Notes under the pieces: model-generated
Database searches by the model: none
What the model was told of the DNA's origin: nothing
The model's input: the letters and a program-made list of their open reading frames with translations, nothing else
DNA from: Clostridia bacterium
Lineage (GTDB): Bacteria > Bacillota > Clostridia > UMGS1883
Direction: 5' to 3'
NCBI GenBank assembly: GCA_017505525.1
Contig: JAFVPB010000039.1
Coordinates: 1-64,000, forward strand
DNA: 64,000 nt
Translations under genes and position numbers: made by a program
Shown here: piece by piece, positions 8,929 to 17,166 of the stretch
Layout of the letters: every line of letters starts with the position of its first letter
Numbering within the stretch: the stretch's first letter is position 1

Positions 8929-9663
8929 ATGATTAATTACGCTCTTTTAATTGAATACGATGGTACAAGGTATAACGGATGGCAAAAGCAGGGAAACACG
9001 CCCAATACCATTCAGGAACGTTTTGAAAATATTCTTTTTAAACTTTGCGGAAAAAAGGTGGAGATTTTTGCTTCGGGCAGAACGGATAAAGGCGTGCACG
9101 CAAAGGGCCAGGTTGCAAACTTTAAGTGCGAGATAGATATGCACCCCGAGGAAATTAAAGATTATTTCAACAAATACCTTCCTGAGGATATAAGAATTAT
9201 TAATGCCAAAATAGAAGATGAACGTTTTCACAGCCGACTTAATGCCAAATCGAAAACTTATGAATATAATATAGCAACGGTTAAGCCGAGTGTGTTTAAC
9301 AGAAAATATGTTTATCATACAGAAGACAGCGTAAATGTTGAAAAAATGAAGCGCGCAGCGGCTAAACTTTTGGGTACACACGATTTTATAGGCTTCAGTT
9401 CCGTCAAAAAAACAAAAAAATCTACAATAAGAACAATAAATAGTATAGACATTTTGGAAGAAAGTGGTATAATTACTATAAGAATTAACGGAAACGGATT
9501 TTTATACAATATGGTAAGAATTATCACAGGAACTCTTTTTGAAATCGGAACAGGGAAAAAAGAGGCTGGAGTGATAGATGAAGTATTTAAATTAAAAGAA
9601 AGGTCGCTTTCTGGCGAAACACTTCCAGCGTGTGGTCTTACACTTGAAAGTGTTTATTATTGA
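8929..9663 (+). CDS. truA: tRNA pseudouridine(38-40) synthase
   Basis: The 244-residue length is normal. The N-terminus YALLIEYDGTRYNGWQKQ is the family signature, and GRTDKGVHAKGQV carries the catalytic aspartate (Asp53). TYEYNI and FLYNMVRIITGTL complete the conserved motifs. It makes pseudouridine at positions 38-40 of the tRNA anticodon arm. GCGGAGG precedes the ATG, and the cysteine-synthase-like gene follows at 14 bases. Confidence 0.97.
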   Translation: MINYALLIEYDGTRYNGWQKQGNTPNTIQERFENILFKLCGKKVEIFASGRTDKGVHAKGQVANFKCEIDMHPEEIKDYFNKYLPEDIRIINAKIEDERFHSRLNAKSKTYEYNIATVKPSVFNRKYVYHTEDSVNVEKMKRAAAKLLGTHDFIGFSSVKKTKKSTIRTINSIDILEESGIITIRINGNGFLYNMVRIITGTLFEIGTGKKEAGVIDEVFKLKERSLSGETLPACGLTLESVYY

Positions 9664-9677
9664 TATAGGAGTTTAGT

Positions 9678-10610
9678 ATGATTTATAATAATATTCTGGA
9701 AACAATAGGGCATACCCCGATTATAAAACTTAATAAGATGACAGACGAGGATTCAGCCGATATACTCGTTAAATTCGAGGGGCTTAATGTTGGCGGTTCG
9801 ATTAAAACAAGAACGGCATACAATATGATTATGGATGCTATGAATGCAGGCAAAATAAAAGAGGACACTATAATTGTTGAGCCTACAAGCGGAAATCAGG
9901 GAATAGGCCTCAGCCTTTGCGGTGCCGTGCTTGGCTTAAAGACTATTATAATTATGCCTGATTCAGTAAGTGAGGAAAGAAGAAAGCTTGTGCGCCATTA
10001 CGGGGCAGAGGTTATCCTTGTTCACGACAGCGGAAACATTGGCGATTGTATAGACGAGTGCTTGCAGACTGCAATGAATATGGCAAAAGAAAACGATAAG
10101 GTTTTTGTTCCGCAGCAGTTTGAAAATCCCGCAAACCCGCTTGTTCATAAGCATCACACAGGTGTGGAGATTCTTGAACAGGTAGCAGGCCCTATTCACG
10201 GATTTTGCTCGGGGATAGGAACAGGCGGCACAATCAGCGGAATAGGTGAGGTTTTAAGGGCGCAGAACCCCGATATAGAAATATGGGCGGTTGAGCCTGA
10301 AAATGCGGCAATTCTTGCAGGAGGCTCTATCGGCACACACATACAGATGGGAATAGGCGACGGACTTATTCCTGATGTTCTTAATCAGAATATATATAAC
10401 GATATTTGTATAATAAGTGATGAAGAGGCGCTTAAAACCTCTCGCGAGCTTGCTAAAAAAGAAGGAATAATGTGCGGAATTTCAAGCGGAACAAATGTTG
10501 CAGCAGCTAAAAAGCTTGCAAAAAAATTAGGAAAAGGTAAAACTGTGGTAACAGTTCTTCCCGATACTGCCGAGCGATATTTCTCAACTCCGCTTTTTGA
10601 AAATGAATAA
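9678..10610 (+). CDS. PLP-dependent cysteine synthase-family protein
   Basis: This 310-residue fold-type II PLP enzyme starts NNILETIGHTPIIKLNK. The lysine that binds PLP is Lys43 in VGGSIKTRTA, and the phosphate and substrate loop is PTSGNQGIGLS. GIGTGGTISGIG and CGISSGTNVAAA complete the pattern. The NQG in place of the more usual NTG, and GGSIKTR in place of GGSVKDR, suggest a divergent member, so O-acetylserine sulfhydrylase activity is likely but not certain. A long hairpin terminator follows. Confidence 0.85.
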   Translation: MIYNNILETIGHTPIIKLNKMTDEDSADILVKFEGLNVGGSIKTRTAYNMIMDAMNAGKIKEDTIIVEPTSGNQGIGLSLCGAVLGLKTIIIMPDSVSEERRKLVRHYGAEVILVHDSGNIGDCIDECLQTAMNMAKENDKVFVPQQFENPANPLVHKHHTGVEILEQVAGPIHGFCSGIGTGGTISGIGEVLRAQNPDIEIWAVEPENAAILAGGSIGTHIQMGIGDGLIPDVLNQNIYNDICIISDEEALKTSRELAKKEGIMCGISSGTNVAAAKKLAKKLGKGKTVVTVLPDTAERYFSTPLFENE

Positions 10611-10618
10611 TCGATGAA

Positions 10619-10833
10619 TATAAAAAGGGATGTTTAAAAACAAAAAGTTTTTAAACATCCCTTTTTCAGGGGATAGGCGAAGTTTGTTCGTAGCAAAAAG
10701 GGTTAATAAAAAGGAAAAATTGAATAAAATGAGATTTTCAACCAAACTCATGAAAATTAATTATTTGCATCTTTTTAATCATAATAACTTTCGCCTTTTT
10801 GCGGTCTGGAGAATTTAAACATCCCTTTTTATA
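10619..10833. repeat. 20-bp perfect inverted repeats bounding 215 bp; inner terminator hairpin
   Basis: TATAAAAAGGGATGTTTAAA at 10619-10638 recurs in inverted form at 10814-10833, where it covers the stop codon of the LysR gene. A third, inverted copy of its core (10647-10666) pairs with 10622-10641 to form a 20-bp stem with a 5-base loop, ending in T5. That inner hairpin is an excellent two-way terminator between the convergent genes. The ~150 bases between hold no credible gene. Confidence 0.8.
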
Positions 10834-11696
10834 AGGTCTAAAAATGCTTGTGCAGGAAATGATAAAGGATTGTGGCGCAGATAAGCATAGCCAATGCTTC
10901 TTGAAGGAAGCGGGGGTGAGAGCTTCATTTCTTTTATTAATCCTTTTTCAAGCTCCTTTTTTGAAAACTCTTTAACAACGCACGATACACCAAGATGAAT
11001 TGATGCAAACTGAATTAAAAGCTCGTGCGCAGCAATTTCTATCTGCGGATTTAAGGTTATACGTTCCTTTGCAAAATTTTTATCTATATAATTTCGTGAT
11101 GACGAATTTTTTTCCAGAAGAATAAGAGGCTCGTTTGCAATTTCTTCCCAGGTATATTTTTTCTTTGCATTATAATCGGGACCGCAAACGAAAACATCGT
11201 GAATTTTGTGGCAAGGCTCAATGCAAAGCTCGTCGTCTTCTGCAGGGAGATTAACAAAGGCAAGCTCGGCTTTACCTTCTTTCACAAGCTCTAACATATG
11301 GTGCGAGTAGGAGTTTGCCATTTCAATTCTGATATTTGGATATGTTTTGTGAAACTGCTCAAGATAAGGAAGAAGATACTCGCGCGTGATGGTATCGCCC
11401 GCGGCAATAATCAAAGAACCGCTTTCAAGTTTGTGAAGCCTTGCAAGAAGCGTTTCTCCCTGTTCTATTGCCTGAATAGCACTCTCCACTTTCTGAAAAA
11501 GAAGCTTCCCTTCTTTAGTGAGTGCTACCCCGCGGCGTGAACGGATAAAAAGCTGAGTATCAAGATCTTCTTCAAGCTGAGATATACACTGCGAGATAGC
11601 GGATTGCGATATATACAAATGGCGTGCTGCAGTTGAAAATGATGCAAAACGAGCCGTTTCGTAAAAAATGCGATAATAGTCAAGTTTTGTTTTCAT
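10815..11696 (-). CDS. LysR-family transcriptional regulator
   Basis: The 293-residue product has an N-terminal winged helix (FYETARFASFSTAARHLYISQSAISQCISQLEEDL, residues ~8-45) and a LysR substrate-binding domain. The start is the ATG at 11696 with AAGGAG seven bases upstream, not the six-codon longer form. It is transcribed away from the CofE-like gene, the classic layout for a LysR protein controlling its divergent neighbour. The inducer is unknown. Confidence 0.92.
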   Translation of the reverse strand: MKTKLDYYRIFYETARFASFSTAARHLYISQSAISQCISQLEEDLDTQLFIRSRRGVALTKEGKLLFQKVESAIQAIEQGETLLARLHKLESGSLIIAAGDTITREYLLPYLEQFHKTYPNIRIEMANSYSHHMLELVKEGKAELAFVNLPAEDDELCIEPCHKIHDVFVCGPDYNAKKKYTWEEIANEPLILLEKNSSSRNYIDKNFAKERITLNPQIEIAAHELLIQFASIHLGVSCVVKEFSKKELEKGLIKEMKLSPPLPSRSIGYAYLRHNPLSFPAQAFLDLIKRDV

Positions 11697-11733
11697 ATAA
11701 GCTCTCCTTATCACTGTTGTAAGATATATCTAT

Positions 11734-11784
11734 TTTACTTATGCATTCAGTTGTATTATAATAATATTGACAGTTAAAGTCAAT
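11734..11784 (+). promoter_or_regulatory. cofE-like promoter with likely LysR operator
   Basis: A TATAAT stands at 11757-11762, with a weak -35 (TTTACT, 11734-11739). Just downstream is a perfect dyad ATTGAC-N7-GTCAAT at 11766-11784, which has the T-N11-A shape bound by LysR proteins. Overlap with the transcription start would allow repression or inducer-dependent control. Confidence 0.55.
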
Positions 11785-11801
11785 AGGTAGGAGGAAAAAT
11801 T

Positions 11802-12992
11802 ATGGAAAGAAGAACAGGTACAGTATCAAGAGGCGTTCGTTGCCCCATTATCCGTGAGGGAGACGATATTGCAAGTATTGTTGTAGATAGCGTTATAGAA
11901 GCATCAGAGGCAGAAGGTTTCGACCTTCGCGAGCGTGATGTTGTGGCTATAACAGAATCAGTTGTAGCACGTGCGCAGGGAAATTATGCATCGGTTGATG
12001 CAATCGCAAAAGATGTTAAGGCTAAGCTTGGCGGAGGAACAATAGGCGTTATTTTCCCAATTCTCAGCCGTAACCGTTTTGCTATTTGTTTGCGTGGTAT
12101 TTCTAAGGGCGCAAAGAAAATTGTTCTTATGTTAAACTACCCAAGCGACGAGGTTGGTAATGCTCTTGTATCTCTCGATCAGCTCGATGAAGCAGGCATC
12201 AACCCATATTCTGATGTTTTAACAGAAGAAAAATATCGTGAATTATTCGGTCAGAATCCCCATCCTTTCACAGGTGTTGACTATGTAAGCTACTATAAAG
12301 AATTAATTCAGTCTTGCGGAGCAGAAGCAGAAATTATTCTTGCAAACGATCCGCGTGTAATTTTAAAATATACCGATTGTGTTCTTAACTGCGATATTCA
12401 CTCACGCGTTCGCACAAAGAGAATTCTTCGTGGTGCAGGTGCTAAATGCGTTGTTGGATTGGATGAAATCTTAAACAGTTCTGTAGACGGAAGCGGATAT
12501 AACGAAAAATACGGTTTGCTTGGTTCAAACAAGTCTACAGAAGAAACTGTTAAGCTTTTCCCACAGGAATGCTTTGATATGGTTTACAGCATTCAGGAAC
12601 AGTTTAAAGCACGCACAGGAAAAAATATCGAGGTTATGGTGTATGGCGACGGTGCTTTTAAAGACCCTGTGGGTAAAATCTGGGAGCTTGCAGACCCTGT
12701 TGTTTCTCCTGCATATACCAAGGGGCTCGAGGGCACACCAAATGAATTAAAGCTTAAATACCTTGCAGATAACGATTTTGCAGACCTTAAGGGCGAAGAA
12801 CTTAAGAAAGCAATCGAAGGCGCAATCAAGAAAAAGGATAACGACCTTGTTGGAAATATGGCTTCTCAGGGTACAACCCCAAGAAGATTAACCGACTTAA
12901 TCGGTTCTCTCTGCGACCTTACAAGTGGCTCGGGAGATAAGGGAACTCCAATTGTTTTAGTTCAGGGATACTTTGATAATTTAACAGACTAA
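11802..12992 (+). CDS. CofE-like coenzyme F420-0:L-glutamate ligase family protein
   Basis: The 396-residue protein has the CofE/FbiB amide-ligase fold: an N-terminal REGDDIASIVVDSV and RERDVVAITESVVARAQGN, the loop VYGDGAFKDPVGKIWELADPVVSP, and the C-terminal GTTPRRLTDLIGSL. True CofE adds glutamate to F420-0. No other F420 gene is nearby and most Clostridia do not make F420, so the physiological substrate may differ. AGGAGG precedes the ATG. It is divergent from the LysR gene and ends in a terminator. Confidence 0.78.
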   Translation: MERRTGTVSRGVRCPIIREGDDIASIVVDSVIEASEAEGFDLRERDVVAITESVVARAQGNYASVDAIAKDVKAKLGGGTIGVIFPILSRNRFAICLRGISKGAKKIVLMLNYPSDEVGNALVSLDQLDEAGINPYSDVLTEEKYRELFGQNPHPFTGVDYVSYYKELIQSCGAEAEIILANDPRVILKYTDCVLNCDIHSRVRTKRILRGAGAKCVVGLDEILNSSVDGSGYNEKYGLLGSNKSTEETVKLFPQECFDMVYSIQEQFKARTGKNIEVMVYGDGAFKDPVGKIWELADPVVSPAYTKGLEGTPNELKLKYLADNDFADLKGEELKKAIEGAIKKKDNDLVGNMASQGTTPRRLTDLIGSLCDLTSGSGDKGTPIVLVQGYFDNLTD

Positions 12993-12996
12993 TAAA

Positions 12997-13020
12997 AAAG
13001 CCCATCGCCAGATGGGCTTT
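12997..13020. terminator. Terminator after cofE-like gene
   Basis: The 10-bp stem AAAGCCCATC / GATGGGCTTT has a GCCA loop. A degenerate second copy (AAGCCCATCGCCAGATGAGC then T6) occurs at ~13293-13320. Confidence 0.85.
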
Positions 13021-13436
13021 CAGACCGTCGAAAAAGTCGGTCAACCACAAGCAAAATTATAATTTTATAAATTTGTAGGGTTCGGCGTCCTCGACGAACC
13101 GTTAACAATATAATTTTTATCAAAAAATTAAAAGTTAAGAAAGTCCCTGAAAACGTGGTTTTCAGGGACTTTTGCTTGCTTCTGTCCAATACAATCTCTA
13201 CCGTACAATCGTACGCCGACGAGCTTGTATTGAACAGATTTACCTTCCTTTTTCCCAGTCTGCCAGCGTGCCGATAGGTTTATCGACACGCTGAAAGCCC
13301 ATCGCCAGATGAGCTTTTTTATTTAACTTGTTTCGTTGGGAAAAATATGATATAATGAATCAATAATTAAAGGTTTGTAGGGGAGGGACTTTGCGCTCTC
13401 CTGCTATAATAGTACGGATGAAAGGAAATTTCTGAA
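13021..13436. other. Gene-free region rich in hairpins; promoter at 13328-13356
   Basis: No credible ORF is present. The region holds a 15-bp stem AAAGTCCCTGAAAAC / GTTTTCAGGGACTTT (13140-13172), a GGTTCG...CGAACC dyad near 13080-13101, a GCGTGCCGATA/TATCGACACGC hairpin (~13265-13292), and the second copy of the terminator. A good promoter for the next gene follows (TTGTTT 13328-13333, 17-base spacer, TATAAT 13351-13356). The inverted repeats look like intergenic REP-type debris. Confidence 0.6.
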
Positions 13437-13832
13437 ATGAACAGACGAGAAAAAGCAGTGGAAAATCATAAAAAAGGATGCAACTGTGCACAGGCGGTGG
13501 CGTGCGTGTTTGCAGAAAAATTAGGATATAGCGAGGATACACTTTTCAGAATGGCCGAAGCCTTTGGCGGAGGAATGGGCGGTACACAGGGCGTTTGCGG
13601 TGCAGTAAGCGCAATGGTTTTTGTGGCAGGGGCAATTAAAAGCTATGGTATAGAAAAGCTTCCCGAAACAAATAAAAAAGAAAGCTATAATACTGCCCGT
13701 ATTCTTATGGAAAAATTTGAGAACGAAGTGGGAACCATTATTTGTGCAGAAATAAAAAATAAACAGCTTTGCTCCTGCGATGAATGCATAGAAAAAGCGG
13801 TGGAGTTATTAGAACAATCTATCGGAGAATAG
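13437..13832 (+). CDS. C_GCAxxG_C_C family redox-type protein
   Basis: The 131-residue product carries the family's spaced cysteines: GCNCAQAVACVF near residue 14, GGGMGGTQGVCGAVSA, and the C-terminal pair CSCDECIEKAVELL. The family is common in anaerobes and is thought to bind metal or act in redox, but its reaction is not established. GAAAGGAAA precedes the ATG, and it has its own promoter. Confidence 0.85.
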   Translation: MNRREKAVENHKKGCNCAQAVACVFAEKLGYSEDTLFRMAEAFGGGMGGTQGVCGAVSAMVFVAGAIKSYGIEKLPETNKKESYNTARILMEKFENEVGTIICAEIKNKQLCSCDECIEKAVELLEQSIGE

Positions 13833-13841
13833 TATTCTTTA

Positions 13842-13860
13842 ATCCTGACTTGACACGAGT
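13842..13860 (+). repeat. Short repeat CTGACTTGACACGAGT, copy 1
   Basis: The core CCTGACTTGACACGAGT lies 60-80 bases before the SGNH gene. Copies 2 and 3 (14839-14856 and 15341-15360, the latter with TTCACA for TTGACA) stand before the next two genes. Confidence 0.75.
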
Positions 13861-13920
13861 AATACAGATGTTCTGTCAATTAGAGATTAAATACGATGTA
13901 AAAATAAGGAGGACTTAAAA

Positions 13921-14538
13921 ATGAGCAATTTTACTTATGAAAAGGAAGACAGAAAAACGGCGTTAGAAAAATACGAGTGGGATAATGTGTGGATAGATAA
14001 CACTGATAACCACGAAAGTAGGAGAGTTTTTTATATTGGAGATTCAATATCCTGCGGAACAAGAACAACTGCAACCAGGTTGACAGAAGGGAAAATTCTG
14101 TTTGATGGATTTGGGTCGTCTAAAGCATTGGATAATCCTTTCCTCAAGAAAGCCGTTCGCTTGTTTGGATTACAGCTTCCCAAAATAGACTTGGTTTTAT
14201 TTAATAATGGTCTTCACGGCTTCCATTTGGAAGACACCAGTGAATATGCTGAATATTATGAGGAAATGGTCAGATTTTTATTAGATGAATACTCAGAATT
14301 GCCATTATTTCTTCTGCTTACAACATATATCCGTGATAAGAAAAGATTGGAACGAGTAAAACTTCGTAATCAGGCAACTTTAAAAATAGCAGAGAAATAT
14401 AATTTGCCGGTTATTGATTTATATACACTAACAGAGAAAAACAAAGAACTTTTGTCAGAAGATGGTGTGCATTTTACTACGGAAGGTTATGAAATGATTT
14501 CAGAAGAAATAATTTCTTTTATAGATAAAAATTGTTAA
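13921..14538 (+). CDS. SGNH/GDSL-family hydrolase
   Basis: The 205-residue protein has block I IGDSISCG (residues ~40-47, Ser nucleophile), an asparagine block NNGLHGF, and block V DGVHFTTEGYEMI (Asp/His pair near residue 180). No signal peptide is visible, so it acts in the cytoplasm or on a soluble ester. AAGGAGG precedes the ATG. It lies with a GtrA protein and a nitrilase-GDPD fusion, all preceded by the same short repeat. Substrate unknown. Confidence 0.85.
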   Translation: MSNFTYEKEDRKTALEKYEWDNVWIDNTDNHESRRVFYIGDSISCGTRTTATRLTEGKILFDGFGSSKALDNPFLKKAVRLFGLQLPKIDLVLFNNGLHGFHLEDTSEYAEYYEEMVRFLLDEYSELPLFLLLTTYIRDKKRLERVKLRNQATLKIAEKYNLPVIDLYTLTEKNKELLSEDGVHFTTEGYEMISEEIISFIDKNC

Positions 14539-14622
14539 AGAAAGACAAGGGTAAAAAGACAAGGGGACGGTTCTATTGTCTTGACATAGAATCGCTCGCG
14601 TCAAGTCTATACAATTTTAAAC

Positions 14623-14653
14623 ATTAGTTTGCCGATTTTGATATTTACATATA
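14623..14653 (+). repeat. 31-bp direct repeat, copy 1 (copy 2 at 17064-17094)
   Basis: Both copies begin ATTAGTTTGCCGATTTTG and are identical over 31 bases. They flank the GtrA and nitrilase-GDPD genes as a ~2.4-kb block. Copy 2 overlaps the -35 region of a promoter. Confidence 0.8.
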
Positions 14654-14838
14654 CTATCGGATGCGAGAAAATCCAATATTCTCGCGTGTTCTAAGGAAAA
14701 GTGATTAAGGAAAAACAGTTGAAAAAATAGGGAAAAGTTAGTAGGTCCTAATATGAGCTTGCGAGTATCAAGGTTCTCCGAAATATAGAAATCTTTGATT
14801 TCGTTATATTTCGTGATGGTTCTTATTATTCACTGTTC

Positions 14839-14856
14839 TCCTGACTTGACACGAGT
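14839..14856 (+). repeat. Short repeat CTGACTTGACACGAGT, copy 2
   Basis: It lies 50 bases before the GtrA start. See copy 1 at 13842. Confidence 0.75.
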
Positions 14857-14905
14857 CGAAACTTAGAATTAACAAATAAAGTCAGCATATAAAAAGGAGA
14901 TACAA

Positions 14906-15313
14906 ATGAAGAAGGAAACAGTTTTTCAAATGTTAAAATTTACACTATTTTCTGCATCAGCAGGGATAATACAAGTTGTATCATTTGCTATATTCAATGA
15001 ACTGTTTGGTTGGAGGTATTGGCCAGCCTACTGTACATCCCTTGTTTTATCAATAATCTGGAATTTCACATTTAACAGACGATACACATTTAAGTCTGCT
15101 GCAAATGTTTCAATTGCAATGATAAAGTTATTTGGATTTTATGCTGTCTTCACCCCTGTGTCAACGTGGCTTGGACATCTGGCAGAAACAGCGAAGATTA
15201 ATGATTACATAATTTTAGCGGTAACAATGCTTTCAAATTTTGTTCTTGAATTTTTGTTCTCTAAATTGATAATATACAAAAATCAAGAAAACACACGAAT
15301 TGAAAAATTATGA
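14906..15313 (+). CDS. GtrA-like membrane protein
   Basis: The 135-residue product has four membrane helices and the GtrA pattern: LKFTLFSASAGIIQVVSF, then WNFTFNRRYTFKS between helices 2 and 3. GtrA-family proteins help move or anchor lipid-linked sugars during cell-surface glycan synthesis. AAAAGGAG precedes the ATG. No glycosyltransferase partner is adjacent. Confidence 0.85.
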   Translation: MKKETVFQMLKFTLFSASAGIIQVVSFAIFNELFGWRYWPAYCTSLVLSIIWNFTFNRRYTFKSAANVSIAMIKLFGFYAVFTPVSTWLGHLAETAKINDYIILAVTMLSNFVLEFLFSKLIIYKNQENTRIEKL

Positions 15314-15340
15314 TTGGAACAGTTTTGTTGCGTGCTTTTT

Positions 15341-15360
15341 AATCCTGACTTCACACGAGT
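15341..15360 (+). repeat. Short repeat, copy 3 (TTCACA variant)
   Basis: It lies about 70 bases before the nitrilase-GDPD gene and differs from the other copies by one base (G to C). Confidence 0.7.
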
Positions 15361-15430
15361 AAGAACTATGTCTGATTATGTCAAATCTTGCGGAATTTTA
15401 TAGATTAATATGTATAAAGGAGAAAATAGA

Positions 15431-17029
15431 ATGAAAGCATGTATAATTCAACCACCATATTCGAGAGATGTTTCGCATTCTGATGAATACTTTGAGTATA
15501 AAATAAATTTACTCGACAAGTGTGATGATTCTATTGATATCATAGTATTGCCGGAATACAGCGATGTTCCATGTGCAACTGCTACTAAAGAAGAAACAAT
15601 TTTTTATCACAAAAAGTACATAAATATTCTTTTAGACAAGTGTATTGAAACAGCCAAAAGATGTAATGCGATTGTTTTTGTTAATGCTTTGTTTGAAATT
15701 AATGGTAACTATAGAAATACAACCTATATATATAATAAAGAAGGAAAACTTGTAGGGCAATATTTCAAAAAACATTTGCCGCCGCTTGAACTTAACACAT
15801 TGGAACTTGATTCTGATTATACATTTGAATATTCTGAACCTTACGTAATTGAAATAGATGGGCTAAGATACGGATTTTTGACCTGCTATGATTTTTATTT
15901 CTATGAGGCTTACGCAAATATCGCAAGACAAAACGTAGACATTATTATAGGTTGTTCTTTGCAGAGAAGCGATAGCCATGATGCTATTGAAACCATGTGC
16001 AGATTTTTGTCGTACAATACAAATGCCTATGTAATCCGCTCATCGGTAAGCTTTGATGAAAACTCTGATATTTGTGGTGCAAGTATGGTTGTCTCTCCAT
16101 ATGGAAAAGTGCTAATAAATATGAAGGGTAGATTTGGCATGGAAACAGTTGAATTTGACCCTGGAGACAAATATTATAAACCTGCAGGCTTTGGAAATCC
16201 AGATGCTCCTCATTATGAATATATAGAATTCGGCAGAAAACCGTGGCAGTACAGATTTGCCGGAAGTGCTATTGTAAATGATGATAAAACAATGAAGTAT
16301 CCAAGAGTATGTGCACACAGAGGATTCAGTACGATAGCTCCTGAAAATAGTATGCCTGCTTATGGTGCGGCGGTTGCTATGGGTGCTGATGAAATTGAGC
16401 TTGACTTATGGCCGACAAAGGATGGGGAAATTGTTTCAAGCCATGACAGAAATCTTGAAAGAGTAAGTAACGGAGAAGGGGTTATAGCAGACCATACTTT
16501 GGATGAACTGAGACAGCTTGATTTTGGAATCAAATTCGGTGAGAGATTCAAAGGTATGAAGATTTTGACGTTTGAAGATATTCTTCGCAAGTTTTCGGGA
16601 CATGTTATTATGAATGTGCATGTGAAACCTTTGTCCCATACTGATGAATATCCCACTGATATAATGAAAAAAATTGTTGACAAAGTCAGAAAATATAATT
16701 GCGAAAAATATGTGTATTTTATGTTGGAAACCGATAGCCAGATTAAGCAATTTAAAGAATATGCTCCTGAAATTGCAGTATGTGTCGGTCATTTGCATGA
16801 CAGACCCTGGGACATAGTTGACAGAGCTATTCAGTTTGGTTGTGAAAAGGTACAACTTTTCAAACCATATTTTAATCAGGAAATGATAGACAAAGCTCAT
16901 CAACACGGGATCATTTGCAATGTGTTCTGGTCAGATGACGAAGATGAAACAAAGAAGTTTTTAGAAATGGGTATTGATACAATACTTACCAATGATTATA
17001 ATATAATTTCTCAGGTTGTAAAAAGATAA
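15431..17029 (+). CDS. Nitrilase-GDPD fusion protein
   Basis: Two enzymes share one 532-residue chain. Residues 1-270 form a carbon-nitrogen hydrolase with the Glu-Lys-Cys triad at Glu42 (VLPEYSD), Lys113/114 (FKKHLPP) and Cys152 (TCYDFYF). Residues ~290-532 form a glycerophosphodiester phosphodiesterase: CAHRGFSTIAPENS, EIELDLWPTKDG and SSHDRNLERVSNG carry the His/Glu/Asp/His site. The pair could release an amide and a glycerophosphodiester from the same lipid or cell-wall compound. The start is the ATG at 15431 with AAAGGAG upstream. No signal peptide is seen. Confidence 0.88.
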   Translation: MKACIIQPPYSRDVSHSDEYFEYKINLLDKCDDSIDIIVLPEYSDVPCATATKEETIFYHKKYINILLDKCIETAKRCNAIVFVNALFEINGNYRNTTYIYNKEGKLVGQYFKKHLPPLELNTLELDSDYTFEYSEPYVIEIDGLRYGFLTCYDFYFYEAYANIARQNVDIIIGCSLQRSDSHDAIETMCRFLSYNTNAYVIRSSVSFDENSDICGASMVVSPYGKVLINMKGRFGMETVEFDPGDKYYKPAGFGNPDAPHYEYIEFGRKPWQYRFAGSAIVNDDKTMKYPRVCAHRGFSTIAPENSMPAYGAAVAMGADEIELDLWPTKDGEIVSSHDRNLERVSNGEGVIADHTLDELRQLDFGIKFGERFKGMKILTFEDILRKFSGHVIMNVHVKPLSHTDEYPTDIMKKIVDKVRKYNCEKYVYFMLETDSQIKQFKEYAPEIAVCVGHLHDRPWDIVDRAIQFGCEKVQLFKPYFNQEMIDKAHQHGIICNVFWSDDEDETKKFLEMGIDTILTNDYNIISQVVKR

Positions 17030-17063
17030 GTTGAAGTATTTAAACCTTAAAACAAAATAAAAG

Positions 17064-17094
17064 ATTAGTTTGCCGATTTTGATATTTACATATA
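17064..17094 (+). repeat. 31-bp direct repeat, copy 2
   Basis: Identical over 31 bases to 14623-14653; it lies in the junction between chromosomal genes and the ICE. Confidence 0.8.
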
Positions 17095-17103
17095 TGAACA
17101 TGC

Positions 17104-17166
17104 TATAATAGGGACAAGGGAAGAAAACCCCGTAATATCGGGGGTTTCGGAACTTGTCCCTTTTTC
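17104..17166 (+). ncRNA. Possible small hairpin RNA with its own promoter
   Basis: A TATAAT at 17104-17109 (weak TTGATA at 17079-17084, 19-base spacer) is followed at once by a nested hairpin. The outer arms are GGGACAAG (17111-17118) and CTTGTCCC (17153-17160); the inner arms are AAACCCCG and CGGGGGTTT; T5 follows. A transcript would be about 50-55 nt and end in a terminator. It could equally be a promoter-proximal attenuator for parA or a REP-type repeat. Confidence 0.35.

Larger units (their letters stand above)
14539..14905. other. Gene-free region with hairpins and repeats
   Basis: No ORF. The segment contains GACAAGGGGACGGTTCTATTG near 14559 and a GCGAGAA...TTCTCGC hairpin near 14662-14684. 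A long hairpin at 14779-14813 has CGAAATATA and TATATTTCG arms with an inner GAAATC-TTT-GATTTC. The region also holds the first copy of a 31-bp repeat and the second CTGACTTGACACGAGT copy. Confidence 0.6.

Noticed and set aside
10630-10818. 62-aa plus-strand ORF after the cysteine-synthase-like gene
   Set aside because: It starts inside the terminator hairpin and runs into the inverted copy at the lysR end; no ribosome site and no protein-like composition.
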